Source: Gemmatimonadales bacterium
Lineage (GTDB): Bacteria; Gemmatimonadota; Gemmatimonadetes; Palauibacterales; Palauibacteraceae
NCBI GenBank assembly: GCA_009841005.1
Contig: VXMR01000090.1
Coordinates: 1-40,473 of the forward strand
Length of the DNA: 40,473 nucleotides
Direction: 5' to 3'
Shown: one piece after another, positions 1 through 7,482 of the stretch
Layout: each line of letters begins with the position of its first letter
Position numbering within the stretch: the stretch's first letter is position 1
Notes under the pieces: generated by a model
Database searches by the model: none
What the model saw: only the letters and a program-made list of their open reading frames with translations
Told to the model about the DNA's origin: nothing
Position numbers and translations under genes: made by a program

Positions 1-547
1 AGGTGTACATGCGCGGGGCGACGATCTCGTTGCGCGCCGCCTTCGCCTTCTCCTCAAGCGACCACATCATCGGCCCGTGGCCCACGCCGCGGGAGGTCGT
101 GATCCCGTGCGCCATCCACAGCTTGTAGACGTACTCGGGCTGCGGCGCCTTGGGGAGGCCGCCGGTGTGCGCATGCATGTCGACGAAGCCGGGCATGACG
201 AAGTGCCCGGAGAGGTCGATCTCGTGCACGTTCGCGCCCGGATCGTCCTCGATCTCCACGTCGGGCCGGCGATCCTCGCTGATGTCGAGACCCGGGAAGC
301 CGACCGTGTTGACGGAGACGATGCGGTCGCCCTCGATGACGATGTCCACGGGGCCCTGCGGCGGCGCGCCCGTTCCATCGATGATCGTGACGCCGCGAAG
401 AATCAGGCGGTCGTAGGGGCCATCGCCCTCGTCGTCGCCGCGTGGCGTCGTTTCCGGGCGTCCGACCTGCGCGAGCAGGGATCCCGCGCCGAAGAGGAAG
501 ATCCCGGCCATCGTCAGGGCGATCCGGCAATACCGTTTCGTTCTCAT
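1..547 (-). CDS. Secreted amidohydrolase (metal-dependent), N-terminal part
   Basis: This open frame of 182 codons runs off the left edge, so only the N-terminal part of the protein is here. It starts at an ATG at 547 with GGAGG about five bases upstream. Residues 1-26 are a signal peptide (MRTKRYCRIALTMAGIFLF..., then an Ala-Gln cleavage site), so the enzyme should be periplasmic or outside the cell. Next come the small beta-sandwich of amidohydrolases (LILRGVTIIDGTGAPPQGP, VIEGDRIVSV) and the first metal-binding motif of the TIM barrel, GFVDMHAHTGG, whose HxH histidines bind the active-site metal. The family (imidazolonepropionase/dihydroorotase-like, often annotated as amidohydrolase or Xaa-Pro dipeptidase-like) cleaves cyclic amides or peptides. 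The substrate cannot be read from this fragment. The gene lies 29 bp downstream of the histidine kinase on the same strand and may be its distal operon member. Confidence 0.9.
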   Translation of the reverse strand, partial: MRTKRYCRIALTMAGIFLFGAGSLLAQVGRPETTPRGDDEGDGPYDRLILRGVTIIDGTGAPPQGPVDIVIEGDRIVSVNTVGFPGLDISEDRRPDVEIEDDPGANVHEIDLSGHFVMPGFVDMHAHTGGLPKAPQPEYVYKLWMAHGITTSRGVGHGPMMWSLEEKAKAARNEIVAPRMYT

Positions 548-576
548 GATCCCTCCATGATCCATGCGGCGAACCC

Positions 577-2805
577 TCATGTCACGGCCGCCGCCACCTC
601 TGAAATGTTGCTCTCGCGGAGCAGCTTGACCCGGAACTCGGTGAACTCGCCCGGCTCGCTCTCCACCTCGAGTTCGCCGCCGTGGCCGACGACGATGTCG
701 CGGGAGATCGACAGCCCGAGCCCGGTCCCCTGGGTCCCCGACTTCGTCGTGAAGAACGGCTCGAAGATCTTCCGGACGATGGAGTCCGGGATGCCGGTGC
801 CGTTATCCCGAATCGACACGATGACGTGGTCTTCGTAACCCCTCGTCCTGAGTGCGACGGTGGGCGAATAGTCGGCGTCCTCCTCCGCCTCCTTGCGGGC
901 GGCCGTCGCGTGACAGGCGTTGGTCACGATGTTCAGGAAGACCCGGCTCAGGTCGCGGGCGATGCCGGTGACCTCGCCGGCTTCGTCATCGAAATCGCGG
1001 TCCAGCGTCACGTTGAAGGAGGAGTCCGTGCCGCGCAGCCCGTGGTAGGCGAGCTTCGCGTACTCGTCGACCAGCTGGTTGACGTCGATGGTCTCCGCGG
1101 CGCCGGCCTCGTCGCGCGAATGCGCCAGCATTCCCTCCACGATGCGGTCGGCCCGGCCCCCGTGCTCCCGGACCTTGGTCACGTTCATGTCGAGGTCGCC
1201 GAGGACCTCCTCGATGAAATCGCGGTCCAGTTCCGCGTTCCCCTCCGCGACCTCCTTCAGCTCCTCCTGCAGTTCCTCGATCAGTTCCTTCGAGAGCACC
1301 GCGAAGTTGTTCACGAAGTTGAGCGGGTTGCGGATCTCGTGGGCGACCCCCGCCGTGAGCGCGCCGAGCGAGGCCAGCTTCTCCTGTGTGATGACCTGTT
1401 CCTGCGTACGCCGGAGGTCGTCGAGCGTCTGCTCCAGCGCCTCGTTCTTCGTCTGTACCTCCTGCGCCAGCTTCTCGACCAGGTTCAGCCTCTGCACCTC
1501 GAGCGCGTGCTTGCGGAAGACTTCCAGCGCCTGCGCCATGTCGGTGACTTCGTCGTTGCCCTCGACCTCCACCTTCACTTCGAGGTCGCCCTCCGACATG
1601 CGCCGCGTGGTCGCGAACAGGCTGTTCAATCGAACGATGAGCGAGCGGCCGAACGTCTTCCAGGCGACGCGGGCCGCGCCGATCGTGAACAGGATCACGG
1701 CGAGGAGGAACCAGAACCCCAACTGCACGAGAAACTCGGAGCGGCTGGCCGCATCCCGGGCGGTCTCCTCAACGCGCTCCATGAGCGCCCGGACGCCCGT
1801 GTCGAGTTCCGCCGTCGTCTGCCGGTTGCGCTCGAGCAGTTCCTCGGCCAGACCGACCTCCTCCAGTTCGCGCCGCCGGGTCTGGAAGATGCCGCCGGGA
1901 CCTCCGTACAGCTCGCTGGGGACGCTCACCGCGTCGGCCAGCGTCTCCCTCAGGAGCGGGCGGATCCTGGGCAACGTCGCCCGCACATCGCGAAGCGCGG
2001 TCTCGACGCGCCCCTGGTTGGCGAGCAGCTCCCCCGGATCCGTCTCGGTGAAGGCCTGCTGGATGAGCGTGATGGCCTGGTTCTGCGACGCCTTGAAGTT
2101 CAGGAGGCCATCAAGCTGCTCGATTTCGTCCTGAGCCTGGCGCTGGGCACCCGGCGCCGGCACGTCCGTCAGCTGGCGGAGCCCCGTGCGCATGAAGAAA
2201 TACTGATCGTCGATCGCCTCCTCGAGCACCGACTGCAGGCGGAGTCCGGTCTCCTCGACGGTCGCCGCCATCTCGGCGAGACGGGCAGCGTAGGTCATCC
2301 GGTTGTTGACCGACTCGTAGATCTCGTTGATGTTCGCCACCAGGCCTTCGGCCAGACCCGCGACATCCGCATCCATGCCCGCTCCGCCGCCGACCTCGCC
2401 GACCCAGTACTGGAGGCTGTCCTGCTCCAGCAGGACGGCGGCCCGGACGTCCGCCAGCGTCGCGGGGTCGGCGGCCGACAGGAGCTGCGGGGATGCGCGC
2501 AGGAGCCCCTCGCTGTGCTGCGTCACGCGGTGCCCCGCGAGGAGCGAAGGGATCTGTTCCTGCGTGACCTCGCTCTGTCCCCGCTCCACGATGGTCATCA
2601 GGAGGAGCGCGAGAAGGATGGCGCTGATCGTCAGGAGCACGCCGCCGCCCAGTCCGACGACGATCTGGCTGCCGATGCCGAACCGCCCGCCGGTCGCGTC
2701 CCGCGCCCGCGCCCCGAGGCGGCCCGGAAGCCGCGCCAGCGCCCACTCGAAGGCGCGGTGGATGCGCTCGTCGCTCTGTTTCACCGGAGGCCCCGCGGTA
2801 CTCAC
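577..2805 (-). CDS. Membrane sensor histidine kinase with helical extracytoplasmic domain, HAMP, HisKA and HATPase
   Basis: The 742-residue protein starts at GTG 2805; its start overlaps the stop of the upstream binding-protein gene (GTGA), indicating translational coupling. Membrane segment 1 is at about residues 47-73 and segment 2 at about 358-378. Between them are roughly 285 extracytoplasmic residues that look almost entirely helical, as in TorS-type sensors. A HAMP domain (378-432), a long coiled coil (430-475), the HisKA box LTAGVAHEIRNPL with His489 as the predicted phosphorylated residue, and a HATPase domain (N-box NIVTNACHA near 627, DNGTGIP, GTGLGLSIS near 697) follow. It has no receiver of its own. 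The adjacent receiver-PP2C protein is the obvious phosphotransfer partner, and the adjacent periplasmic binding protein the obvious ligand carrier. Both pairings are inferred from gene order. Confidence 0.93.
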   Translation of the reverse strand: MSTAGPPVKQSDERIHRAFEWALARLPGRLGARARDATGGRFGIGSQIVVGLGGGVLLTISAILLALLLMTIVERGQSEVTQEQIPSLLAGHRVTQHSEGLLRASPQLLSAADPATLADVRAAVLLEQDSLQYWVGEVGGGAGMDADVAGLAEGLVANINEIYESVNNRMTYAARLAEMAATVEETGLRLQSVLEEAIDDQYFFMRTGLRQLTDVPAPGAQRQAQDEIEQLDGLLNFKASQNQAITLIQQAFTETDPGELLANQGRVETALRDVRATLPRIRPLLRETLADAVSVPSELYGGPGGIFQTRRRELEEVGLAEELLERNRQTTAELDTGVRALMERVEETARDAASRSEFLVQLGFWFLLAVILFTIGAARVAWKTFGRSLIVRLNSLFATTRRMSEGDLEVKVEVEGNDEVTDMAQALEVFRKHALEVQRLNLVEKLAQEVQTKNEALEQTLDDLRRTQEQVITQEKLASLGALTAGVAHEIRNPLNFVNNFAVLSKELIEELQEELKEVAEGNAELDRDFIEEVLGDLDMNVTKVREHGGRADRIVEGMLAHSRDEAGAAETIDVNQLVDEYAKLAYHGLRGTDSSFNVTLDRDFDDEAGEVTGIARDLSRVFLNIVTNACHATAARKEAEEDADYSPTVALRTRGYEDHVIVSIRDNGTGIPDSIVRKIFEPFFTTKSGTQGTGLGLSISRDIVVGHGGELEVESEPGEFTEFRVKLLRESNISEVAAAVT

Positions 2806-3980
2806 CGTGAGAGCCGGGTCACGGGGACGAACTCGCCCTCCCGAATCACCGTCAGAAACACGAGGTCCGAGCCCTGGTTGTCTTCCACCCCGTATTCGAC
2901 CGTGAACCCGCCGAGGTCGATGGGGCCGGATTCCGTCAGCGTGCGGAGGAAGGACTCCCGGCTGGGCCGAACGTCCGGATCGCCGGCCGCCAGCGCCTCT
3001 ACGACCAGCCGTCCGGCCAGATAGCCCTCCAGGGACACGAAGCCCGGCCGGGCGGAGGGATCGACTGCTCGCAGCGCGGCCTGATAGCGCGCCACCACGG
3101 GGACGCTGGGGTCGCGGGGGAAGGGCACGACCTGCGTCACGACGACGCCGTCGCCGGCACGGCCCAGCTCGTCGAGAAGGGCGTAGCTGCCGACGAACGA
3201 GATGTTAACGAACAGGGCGTCGAGGCCGATCTTCCTCGCCCAACGGATGAAGTGCGCCACGGGGATATAGGCGCCGATGATGATGACGGCCTGCGGGTTG
3301 CCGGCCTGGATGTCGAGGAGCCCGCGCTTCACGGCCCGCGTGTTCCGCATGTAGGGGGCCTCGCTGACGAGAGCCATGCCACGCTCGTCCATCGCGCTGC
3401 GGACGCCCGTCAGGCCCGCCAGCCCGTAGTTGTCATCCTGGTAGAAGACCGCGATGCGCCGGAAGTCGAGGTCATCCACGAGGCGGTCCACCATCTCCCT
3501 GGTTTCCTGGCCGTAGGACGCCCGCAGGTTCACGACGTAACGCTGGTCCGGGCCCCTCAGCAGACCGGCGCCCGTGAACGCCCCGATGTATGGGACGCCA
3601 GCTTCGCTCGCGCCGGGTTCCGCGGCGGCGGAGGTCGGCGTGCCGACGGCGCCGATGAGGCCGAACACGCCGTGCTCGATGAGTTCCTGCGTGTTGGCGA
3701 CGGCGGGTTCCGGTTCGTAGCCGTCGTCGCGGACGATAAGGCGGAGCGCGCGACCGTGGACGCCGCCCTCCCGATTGGCCTCCTCGAACGCGGCCCGGAT
3801 GCCGAGGTTCATGTTGCGGCCCAGTTCGCCGGCGGGCCCTTCGAGGGCCGCGGACTGCCCGAAGACGATGGAATCGGCGTACACGCCCTCGGTCGCGGCC
3901 TCGCCCTGCTGCGACATGGCGGGGCCGGGCAGCGCGCCGGCCGCCACGACGGCCGCGAGCGCGATCGACCGGCGCCGCAT
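2802..3980 (-). CDS. Orphan periplasmic ligand-binding protein, LivJ/Peripla_BP_6 type
   Basis: I chose the ATG at 3980 (MRRRSIALAAVVAAG...), which overlaps the upstream phosphatase stop as TGATG and begins a normal signal peptide ending near AMSQQ. An open frame extends upstream to 4109 but is not needed. The mature protein is a type I binding protein of the branched-chain amino acid/amide family: SIVFGQSAALEGPAGELG at the start of lobe 1, VFGLIGAVGTPTSAAAEP, FRRIAVFYQDDNYGLAG in the hinge region, and a C-terminal lobe with FVSLEGYLAGRLVVEAL. Length (392 aa) is normal for the family. No LivH/M/F/G transporter genes are nearby. It sits between a receiver-phosphatase and a histidine kinase with overlapping codons on both sides, so its likely job is to present a ligand to the kinase, as TorT does for TorS. 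The ligand is unknown. Confidence 0.9.
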   Translation of the reverse strand: MRRRSIALAAVVAAGALPGPAMSQQGEAATEGVYADSIVFGQSAALEGPAGELGRNMNLGIRAAFEEANREGGVHGRALRLIVRDDGYEPEPAVANTQELIEHGVFGLIGAVGTPTSAAAEPGASEAGVPYIGAFTGAGLLRGPDQRYVVNLRASYGQETREMVDRLVDDLDFRRIAVFYQDDNYGLAGLTGVRSAMDERGMALVSEAPYMRNTRAVKRGLLDIQAGNPQAVIIIGAYIPVAHFIRWARKIGLDALFVNISFVGSYALLDELGRAGDGVVVTQVVPFPRDPSVPVVARYQAALRAVDPSARPGFVSLEGYLAGRLVVEALAAGDPDVRPSRESFLRTLTESGPIDLGGFTVEYGVEDNQGSDLVFLTVIREGEFVPVTRLSR

Positions 3981-5137
3981 CAGGAGGGCGTCCCCAGGTA
4001 CCGGAGAGTCAGGCAGGTGATGTCGTCGGACTGGTCCGCCTCTCCTGCGTGTTCCTGCACAGCCCGGATCACGTGCCGGTTGATGTCTTCCGCCGACGAG
4101 CCGTGGCATTCGCCCAGCACCTCGGCCAGCTCCTTTTCGCCGAGTTCGACGCCATCCTCGTTCATCGCCTCCGTCACGCCGTCCGTGTAGAAGAAGACGG
4201 CATCGCCCGGCTCAAGCGTGATCGACCCCCTGGGGAAATCGACCCCGGACATGATGCCGAGCACGAGTCCCGGATCGGAGACGATCTGCTCGACCTCTCC
4301 CGACGCCTTGATGAGGAACGGAAGATTGTGCCCGGCGTTCGCGAACGTGGCTTGACCGTTCGCGGGATTGAACTTGGTGTAGAAGAGGGTCACGAACATC
4401 GACTCCTCGTTCTCGTTGATGAGAAGCCGGTTCACCTCGTCAAGACAGACCGAGGGGTCCGCCTCGCCGATCGCCGTCCCCTTGAGCAGCGTGCGGCTCA
4501 CCATCATGAAGAAGGCCGCCGGCACGCCCTTGCCCGAGACGTCGGCCATGACGATCGCCATGTGGTCTTCCTCGAGGCGGAAGAAGTCGTAGAAGTCCCC
4601 TCCCACTTCGCGGGCCGGCGTCATCCAGGCATGGAGCTCGTAGCGCGGGTCGCTGGGGTAGTTCGTCGGCAGAATCGACTCCTGCATCCGCGCCGCCACG
4701 CCGAGTTCCTGGCGCAACGCCACCAGCGCGTCCCGGTCGCGCAGCGCGGCTCGCATCACCGCGAGGTGCTCCAGGGTCTTGGCGATGGTGGTTTCCAGAT
4801 CCCCGAAGTCGATCGGCTTGGTGACGAAGTCGAAAGCACCGCGGTTCATGGCGGTGCGGATGTTCTTCATGTCCCCGTAGGCCGTGACCATGACGGCGCG
4901 GAGGTCGCGGTCGAGTTCGCCCAGCTGTGCCAGCAGCGTGAGGCCGTCCATCTCGGGCATGTTGATGTCGGAGAGCACGACGTCGACATCGTCGTGTTTC
5001 TCCAACTTCGAGAGGGCCTCGACCCCATTCTGGGCGAAGACCAGCGTGAATTCGCCCGAGCGGATCCGGCGCCGGAACTTCTGCCGGAGGAGCAGCTCCA
5101 GATCGGGTTCGTCGTCTACTACCAGGATCTTCGGCAT
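3980..5137 (-). CDS. Response regulator with PP2C (SpoIIE/RsbU-type) phosphatase output
   Basis: The start is ATG 5137 (MPKILVVDDEPD); the longer frame to 5281 lacks a credible start signal. Residues 1-120 form a receiver domain with acidic pair Asp8/Asp9, phosphoacceptor Asp57 (VVLSDINMPEMDG), Thr85 and Lys107 (FVTKPID). A helical linker (about 120-165) leads to a PP2C/SpoIIE phosphatase domain with the metal-site motifs REVGGDFYDFF, MADVSGKGVPAAFF, NAGHNLP, YTDGVTEAMN and SDDITCLTLRY. All expected acidic residues are present, so it should be active. Proteins of this architecture dephosphorylate STAS anti-anti-sigma proteins under phosphorelay control. The STAS protein and its kinase are encoded divergently 250 bp away. 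The gene is first in a coupled minus-strand run with the binding protein and histidine kinase. Confidence 0.95.
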   Translation of the reverse strand: MPKILVVDDEPDLELLLRQKFRRRIRSGEFTLVFAQNGVEALSKLEKHDDVDVVLSDINMPEMDGLTLLAQLGELDRDLRAVMVTAYGDMKNIRTAMNRGAFDFVTKPIDFGDLETTIAKTLEHLAVMRAALRDRDALVALRQELGVAARMQESILPTNYPSDPRYELHAWMTPAREVGGDFYDFFRLEEDHMAIVMADVSGKGVPAAFFMMVSRTLLKGTAIGEADPSVCLDEVNRLLINENEESMFVTLFYTKFNPANGQATFANAGHNLPFLIKASGEVEQIVSDPGLVLGIMSGVDFPRGSITLEPGDAVFFYTDGVTEAMNEDGVELGEKELAEVLGECHGSSAEDINRHVIRAVQEHAGEADQSDDITCLTLRYLGTPS

Positions 5138-5388
5138 CGAGGCCTCGGTTGAGGTGAATCGTCGGTCATGGGTTCCTGCCCTTGTCCGAAACCGCGTCCA
5201 GTCGTCATCGTCCTTGTCGATTTGCGCGGGGGGGCCGGCGCAACGTGCGGGAATCTCCGCAACCGGGGACCGGCCGCGCAATATGTCAAACTTCGGGAGC
5301 GTGCGGGGTTTCGGCGCCGAAGGCGCCCGGAACAGCGAGTGGGCAGCCAGCCACCAGAGCCTACAGGACCAACAGGAGCGGAACGGGA
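5138..5388. promoter_or_regulatory. Divergent intergenic region of the signalling island
   Basis: This 251-bp gap separates the divergent receiver-phosphatase and RsbW-like genes and must hold both promoters. I could not assign convincing -35/-10 boxes. The only clear structure is a perfect 12-bp palindrome, TTCGGCGCCGAA, at 5310-5321, a possible dimer-binding site. AGGAG at 5374-5378 lies ten bases before the GTG at 5389 and supports that start. Confidence 0.4.
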
Positions 5389-5832
5389 GTGCGGATCGCC
5401 GTCAAGCCGGACCCGAGCGAACCACGCCGCGTGGTGGACGAAGTCGAACGCTTCTGCCTCGAGCGCGCGCTTTCGCAGGACATCATCTTCCGTTTTCAGC
5501 TCTCGCTGGACGAACTCCTGACGAACATCATCTCCTATGGATTCGACGGAACGACGGAGGATCCGGTCATCACGGTGGACATTCGCCTCGGGGACGCCGA
5601 CATTGAGATCACGATTCGGGACAACGGCCAGCCCTTCAACCCGCTTGAGGACGCGGAGATTCCCGACATAAGCCTTGCAGCGGAGGATCGTCCCATCGGG
5701 GGGCTTGGCATCCACCTTACGAAGTCTTTTATTGACACGCTTGCATACGAGCGGGTTGAGGGTTTCAACTGCCTTACCCTGACGCAGCCGCTGGGGGCTG
5801 CCGGAAGCGAGGAACCGCCAGATGAACATTGA
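5389..5832 (+). CDS. RsbW/SpoIIAB-like serine-protein kinase (partner-switch anti-sigma-type ATPase)
   Basis: I place the start at GTG 5389, which has an AGGAG ten bases upstream and gives 147 residues, the usual size for RsbW-like proteins. The open frame continues upstream to 5182 without family similarity. The protein is a stand-alone GHKL ATPase: N-box SLDELLTNIISYGF near residues 39-52, DNGQPFNP near 82, and a short G-box GGLGIHL. It has no HisKA domain or membrane segment. In known systems this kinase phosphorylates a STAS antagonist and sequesters a sigma factor or other target. The STAS gene overlaps its 3' end by 11 bases. No sigma factor gene is in the window, so the target is unknown. 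Confidence 0.92.
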   Translation: MRIAVKPDPSEPRRVVDEVERFCLERALSQDIIFRFQLSLDELLTNIISYGFDGTTEDPVITVDIRLGDADIEITIRDNGQPFNPLEDAEIPDISLAAEDRPIGGLGIHLTKSFIDTLAYERVEGFNCLTLTQPLGAAGSEEPPDEH

Positions 5833-6157
5833 GACCAGCTATTCGGGAGATACCGCCGTGGGGGTGGTCAGCGGGCGCGTAGACTCCAGCAACGCCAAGG
5901 ACTTCGACGGGGAGCTCTCCGGCATCATCGACGGGGGAGCGACCAACCTGGTCCTGGATTGCGGGAGCCTGCGCTACATCAGCAGCGCCGGGTTGCGGGC
6001 GCTGTTGATCGCGATCCGCAAGACCAACCAGGCCGGAGGCGGGCTTGCCCTGTGCCACGTCCCGGAGAATATCCTCGAAGTGCTCGAGGTCAGCGGTTTC
6101 GTGCGCTTGACCAAGGTCTTCGATACGGTCGAAGAGGCTCAGGCGAGCTTCAAGTAG
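5822..6157 (+). CDS. STAS-domain anti-sigma factor antagonist
   Basis: A single STAS domain of 111 residues starts at ATG 5822, inside the end of the kinase gene (11-base overlap). The conserved phosphorylation loop LRYISSAGLRALL contains Ser54/Ser55, one of which is the expected kinase target. The flanking strands (TAVGVVSGRVDSSNA, NLVLDCG) and the final helix fit SpoIIAA/RsbV proteins. In partner switching the unphosphorylated form binds the RsbW-like kinase and frees its target, and the PP2C phosphatase regenerates that form. All three components are encoded within 2.2 kb here, which makes a direct circuit likely. Confidence 0.94.
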   Translation: MNIETSYSGDTAVGVVSGRVDSSNAKDFDGELSGIIDGGATNLVLDCGSLRYISSAGLRALLIAIRKTNQAGGGLALCHVPENILEVLEVSGFVRLTKVFDTVEEAQASFK

Positions 6158-6177
6158 GAAGACCGAAAGCCGAAAAA

Positions 6178-6214
6178 GGGGGGCGCACCGGGTCGAGTCG
6201 ACCGCGCGCCCCCC
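6178..6214. terminator. Intrinsic terminator between convergent genes
   Basis: A nine-base perfect inverted repeat, GGGGGGCGC at 6178-6186 and GCGCCCCCC at 6206-6214, encloses a loop that itself pairs (GGTCG 6191-6195 with CGACC 6199-6203). On the minus strand the stem is followed by TTTTT, so it reads best as the terminator of the porin gene at 6242-7300. It may also stop plus-strand transcripts leaving the STAS gene. Confidence 0.75.
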
Positions 6215-6241
6215 GAGCCATCGCGGCCCGCCCGGGCCCGG

Positions 6242-7300
6242 TCAGAAGAACGCGAACGCCTGGACCTTCAAGGACCAGTCCGACCGGCCGCCCGAGCTGT
6301 AGAAATCCACGTTCGTGGAGATCCCGTTTCGACCCGTGAAGTAGACCATGACGCCGGGCGTGATCACCGTCCCGGTGACCTTCTCCGGATGCTCCGCGCC
6401 GGAATCGACCCAGCTTACCCGAAGCATCGGCTCGATCCCGGAGAAGTGCGACTCCGGCGCCATCGGCACGTACCAGAAGGCCATGAACTGGAAGGCGGAG
6501 AACTTCGCGTCGTCGTTCAGCCTCCAGTTGCGACCCTGCAGGACGTTGGCGATCAGGTGGGGACCGCCGAGCCATGTGCCGAGTTCCACCTCGGCCCCGA
6601 TGGCCGGGACGCCCATCGTCTCCCCCCGGCTGTTCAGCGTCTCGTCCAGGGCGAAGTAGGCGGACACCCGCGTGTCCCCCCCGGTCGGGAAGAGAGAGAG
6701 CTGGCCCGACGCCGACTTCCCGGTGTTGACGTCCTTGTTCCCGATCCCCTCGCCGTTGGTGAGCGTGAAGCGGTAGCCGAAAAGCTCGCTCACGCGCCCC
6801 TGCGCGAGGATGCCCGGCTCGTAGTTGTCCAGGCCCAGCGCGTCGGTGAGACGGCCGAACGTGCACACGCTGCCCACGCCGGGGCAGTGATCCACACCCG
6901 TCACTCTGGCGTCCCGTTCGATGATCGGGAGCCAGGAGTTCGGCACCAGCCAGAAATACGACATCCCCTTCTTGAATTGCCCCAGCTGGATCTCGATCGC
7001 CTCGCTCGGCGTGAGTTCCAGGTACGCTTCCAGGACCGATGCGCCGTCGATGTTGAACTGGGCCCTGGCTCCGACGAGATCGTTGAGCTGCCCGTCGATC
7101 GTCACCCACGCGCGGCGGATGAAGAAGGACGAAGGCGTCTCGTCAACGCTCGAAGCCTCGTACTGGGCCTGGACTCGGGCACCCACCGTGACGGTGGAGC
7201 CGCCACGCGCCCGGATTTCCTGGGCAAGGAGGGGGTGGACTGCCGAAAACGTCAGCCCCAGCCCGAATGCGGCGACCACTCCAATGGAGCGTTTCCACAT
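6242..7300 (-). CDS. OprO/OprP-like outer-membrane porin
   Basis: The ATG at 7300 (MWKRSIGVVAAFGLG) starts a signal peptide cleaved near LLAQE; the open frame to 7447 has no good start. The 352-residue protein shows alternating beta strands with the hallmarks of phosphate-selective porin O/P family proteins: VTVGARVQAQYEA, FFIRRAWVTIDGQL, ARAQFNIDG, EIQLGQFKKGMSYFW, and a final strand ending in Phe (SLKVQAFAFF), the usual signal for barrel insertion. Two cysteines (CPGVGSVC) lie in a predicted loop and may form a disulfide. It is divergent from the ammonium channel gene and has its own terminator. Substrate selectivity cannot be read from sequence, since many members of this family are not phosphate channels. 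Confidence 0.85.
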   Translation of the reverse strand: MWKRSIGVVAAFGLGLTFSAVHPLLAQEIRARGGSTVTVGARVQAQYEASSVDETPSSFFIRRAWVTIDGQLNDLVGARAQFNIDGASVLEAYLELTPSEAIEIQLGQFKKGMSYFWLVPNSWLPIIERDARVTGVDHCPGVGSVCTFGRLTDALGLDNYEPGILAQGRVSELFGYRFTLTNGEGIGNKDVNTGKSASGQLSLFPTGGDTRVSAYFALDETLNSRGETMGVPAIGAEVELGTWLGGPHLIANVLQGRNWRLNDDAKFSAFQFMAFWYVPMAPESHFSGIEPMLRVSWVDSGAEHPEKVTGTVITPGVMVYFTGRNGISTNVDFYSSGGRSDWSLKVQAFAFF

Positions 7301-7482
7301 GATGATATGCCCTCTCGTCGAAGATTCCGGTGCAGCCGGGTCACTCCCGAAGATAATCGGCCGCCGCCGTTCGGCTACCGGCCCACCGAACCCGTTGCGC
7401 GACGCCGGGGACGGACGCAACCTAAACCCGGAGTCGCGAAGGGCCATGATCGAGCTGTAAACCTGCTGAAGGAGGAGCCGCC
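7301..7482. promoter_or_regulatory. Divergent promoter region with very strong ribosome site before amt
   Basis: This 182-bp region separates the minus-strand porin from the plus-strand ammonium channel. AAGGAGGAG at 7469-7477 is a near-perfect Shine-Dalgarno five bases before GTG 7483 and decides that start. I looked for a sigma-54 element (GG-N10-GC with the usual flanks), common before amt genes, and did not find a convincing one. Confidence 0.55.

Noticed and set aside
682..3024. Long plus-strand frame (780 codons) opposite the histidine kinase
   Set aside because: Antisense shadow of a well-supported gene, with biased composition and no recognisable domain.
7301..7482. Sigma-54 promoter before amt
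   Set aside because: No GG-N10-GC element with proper flanks was found; near matches had wrong spacing.
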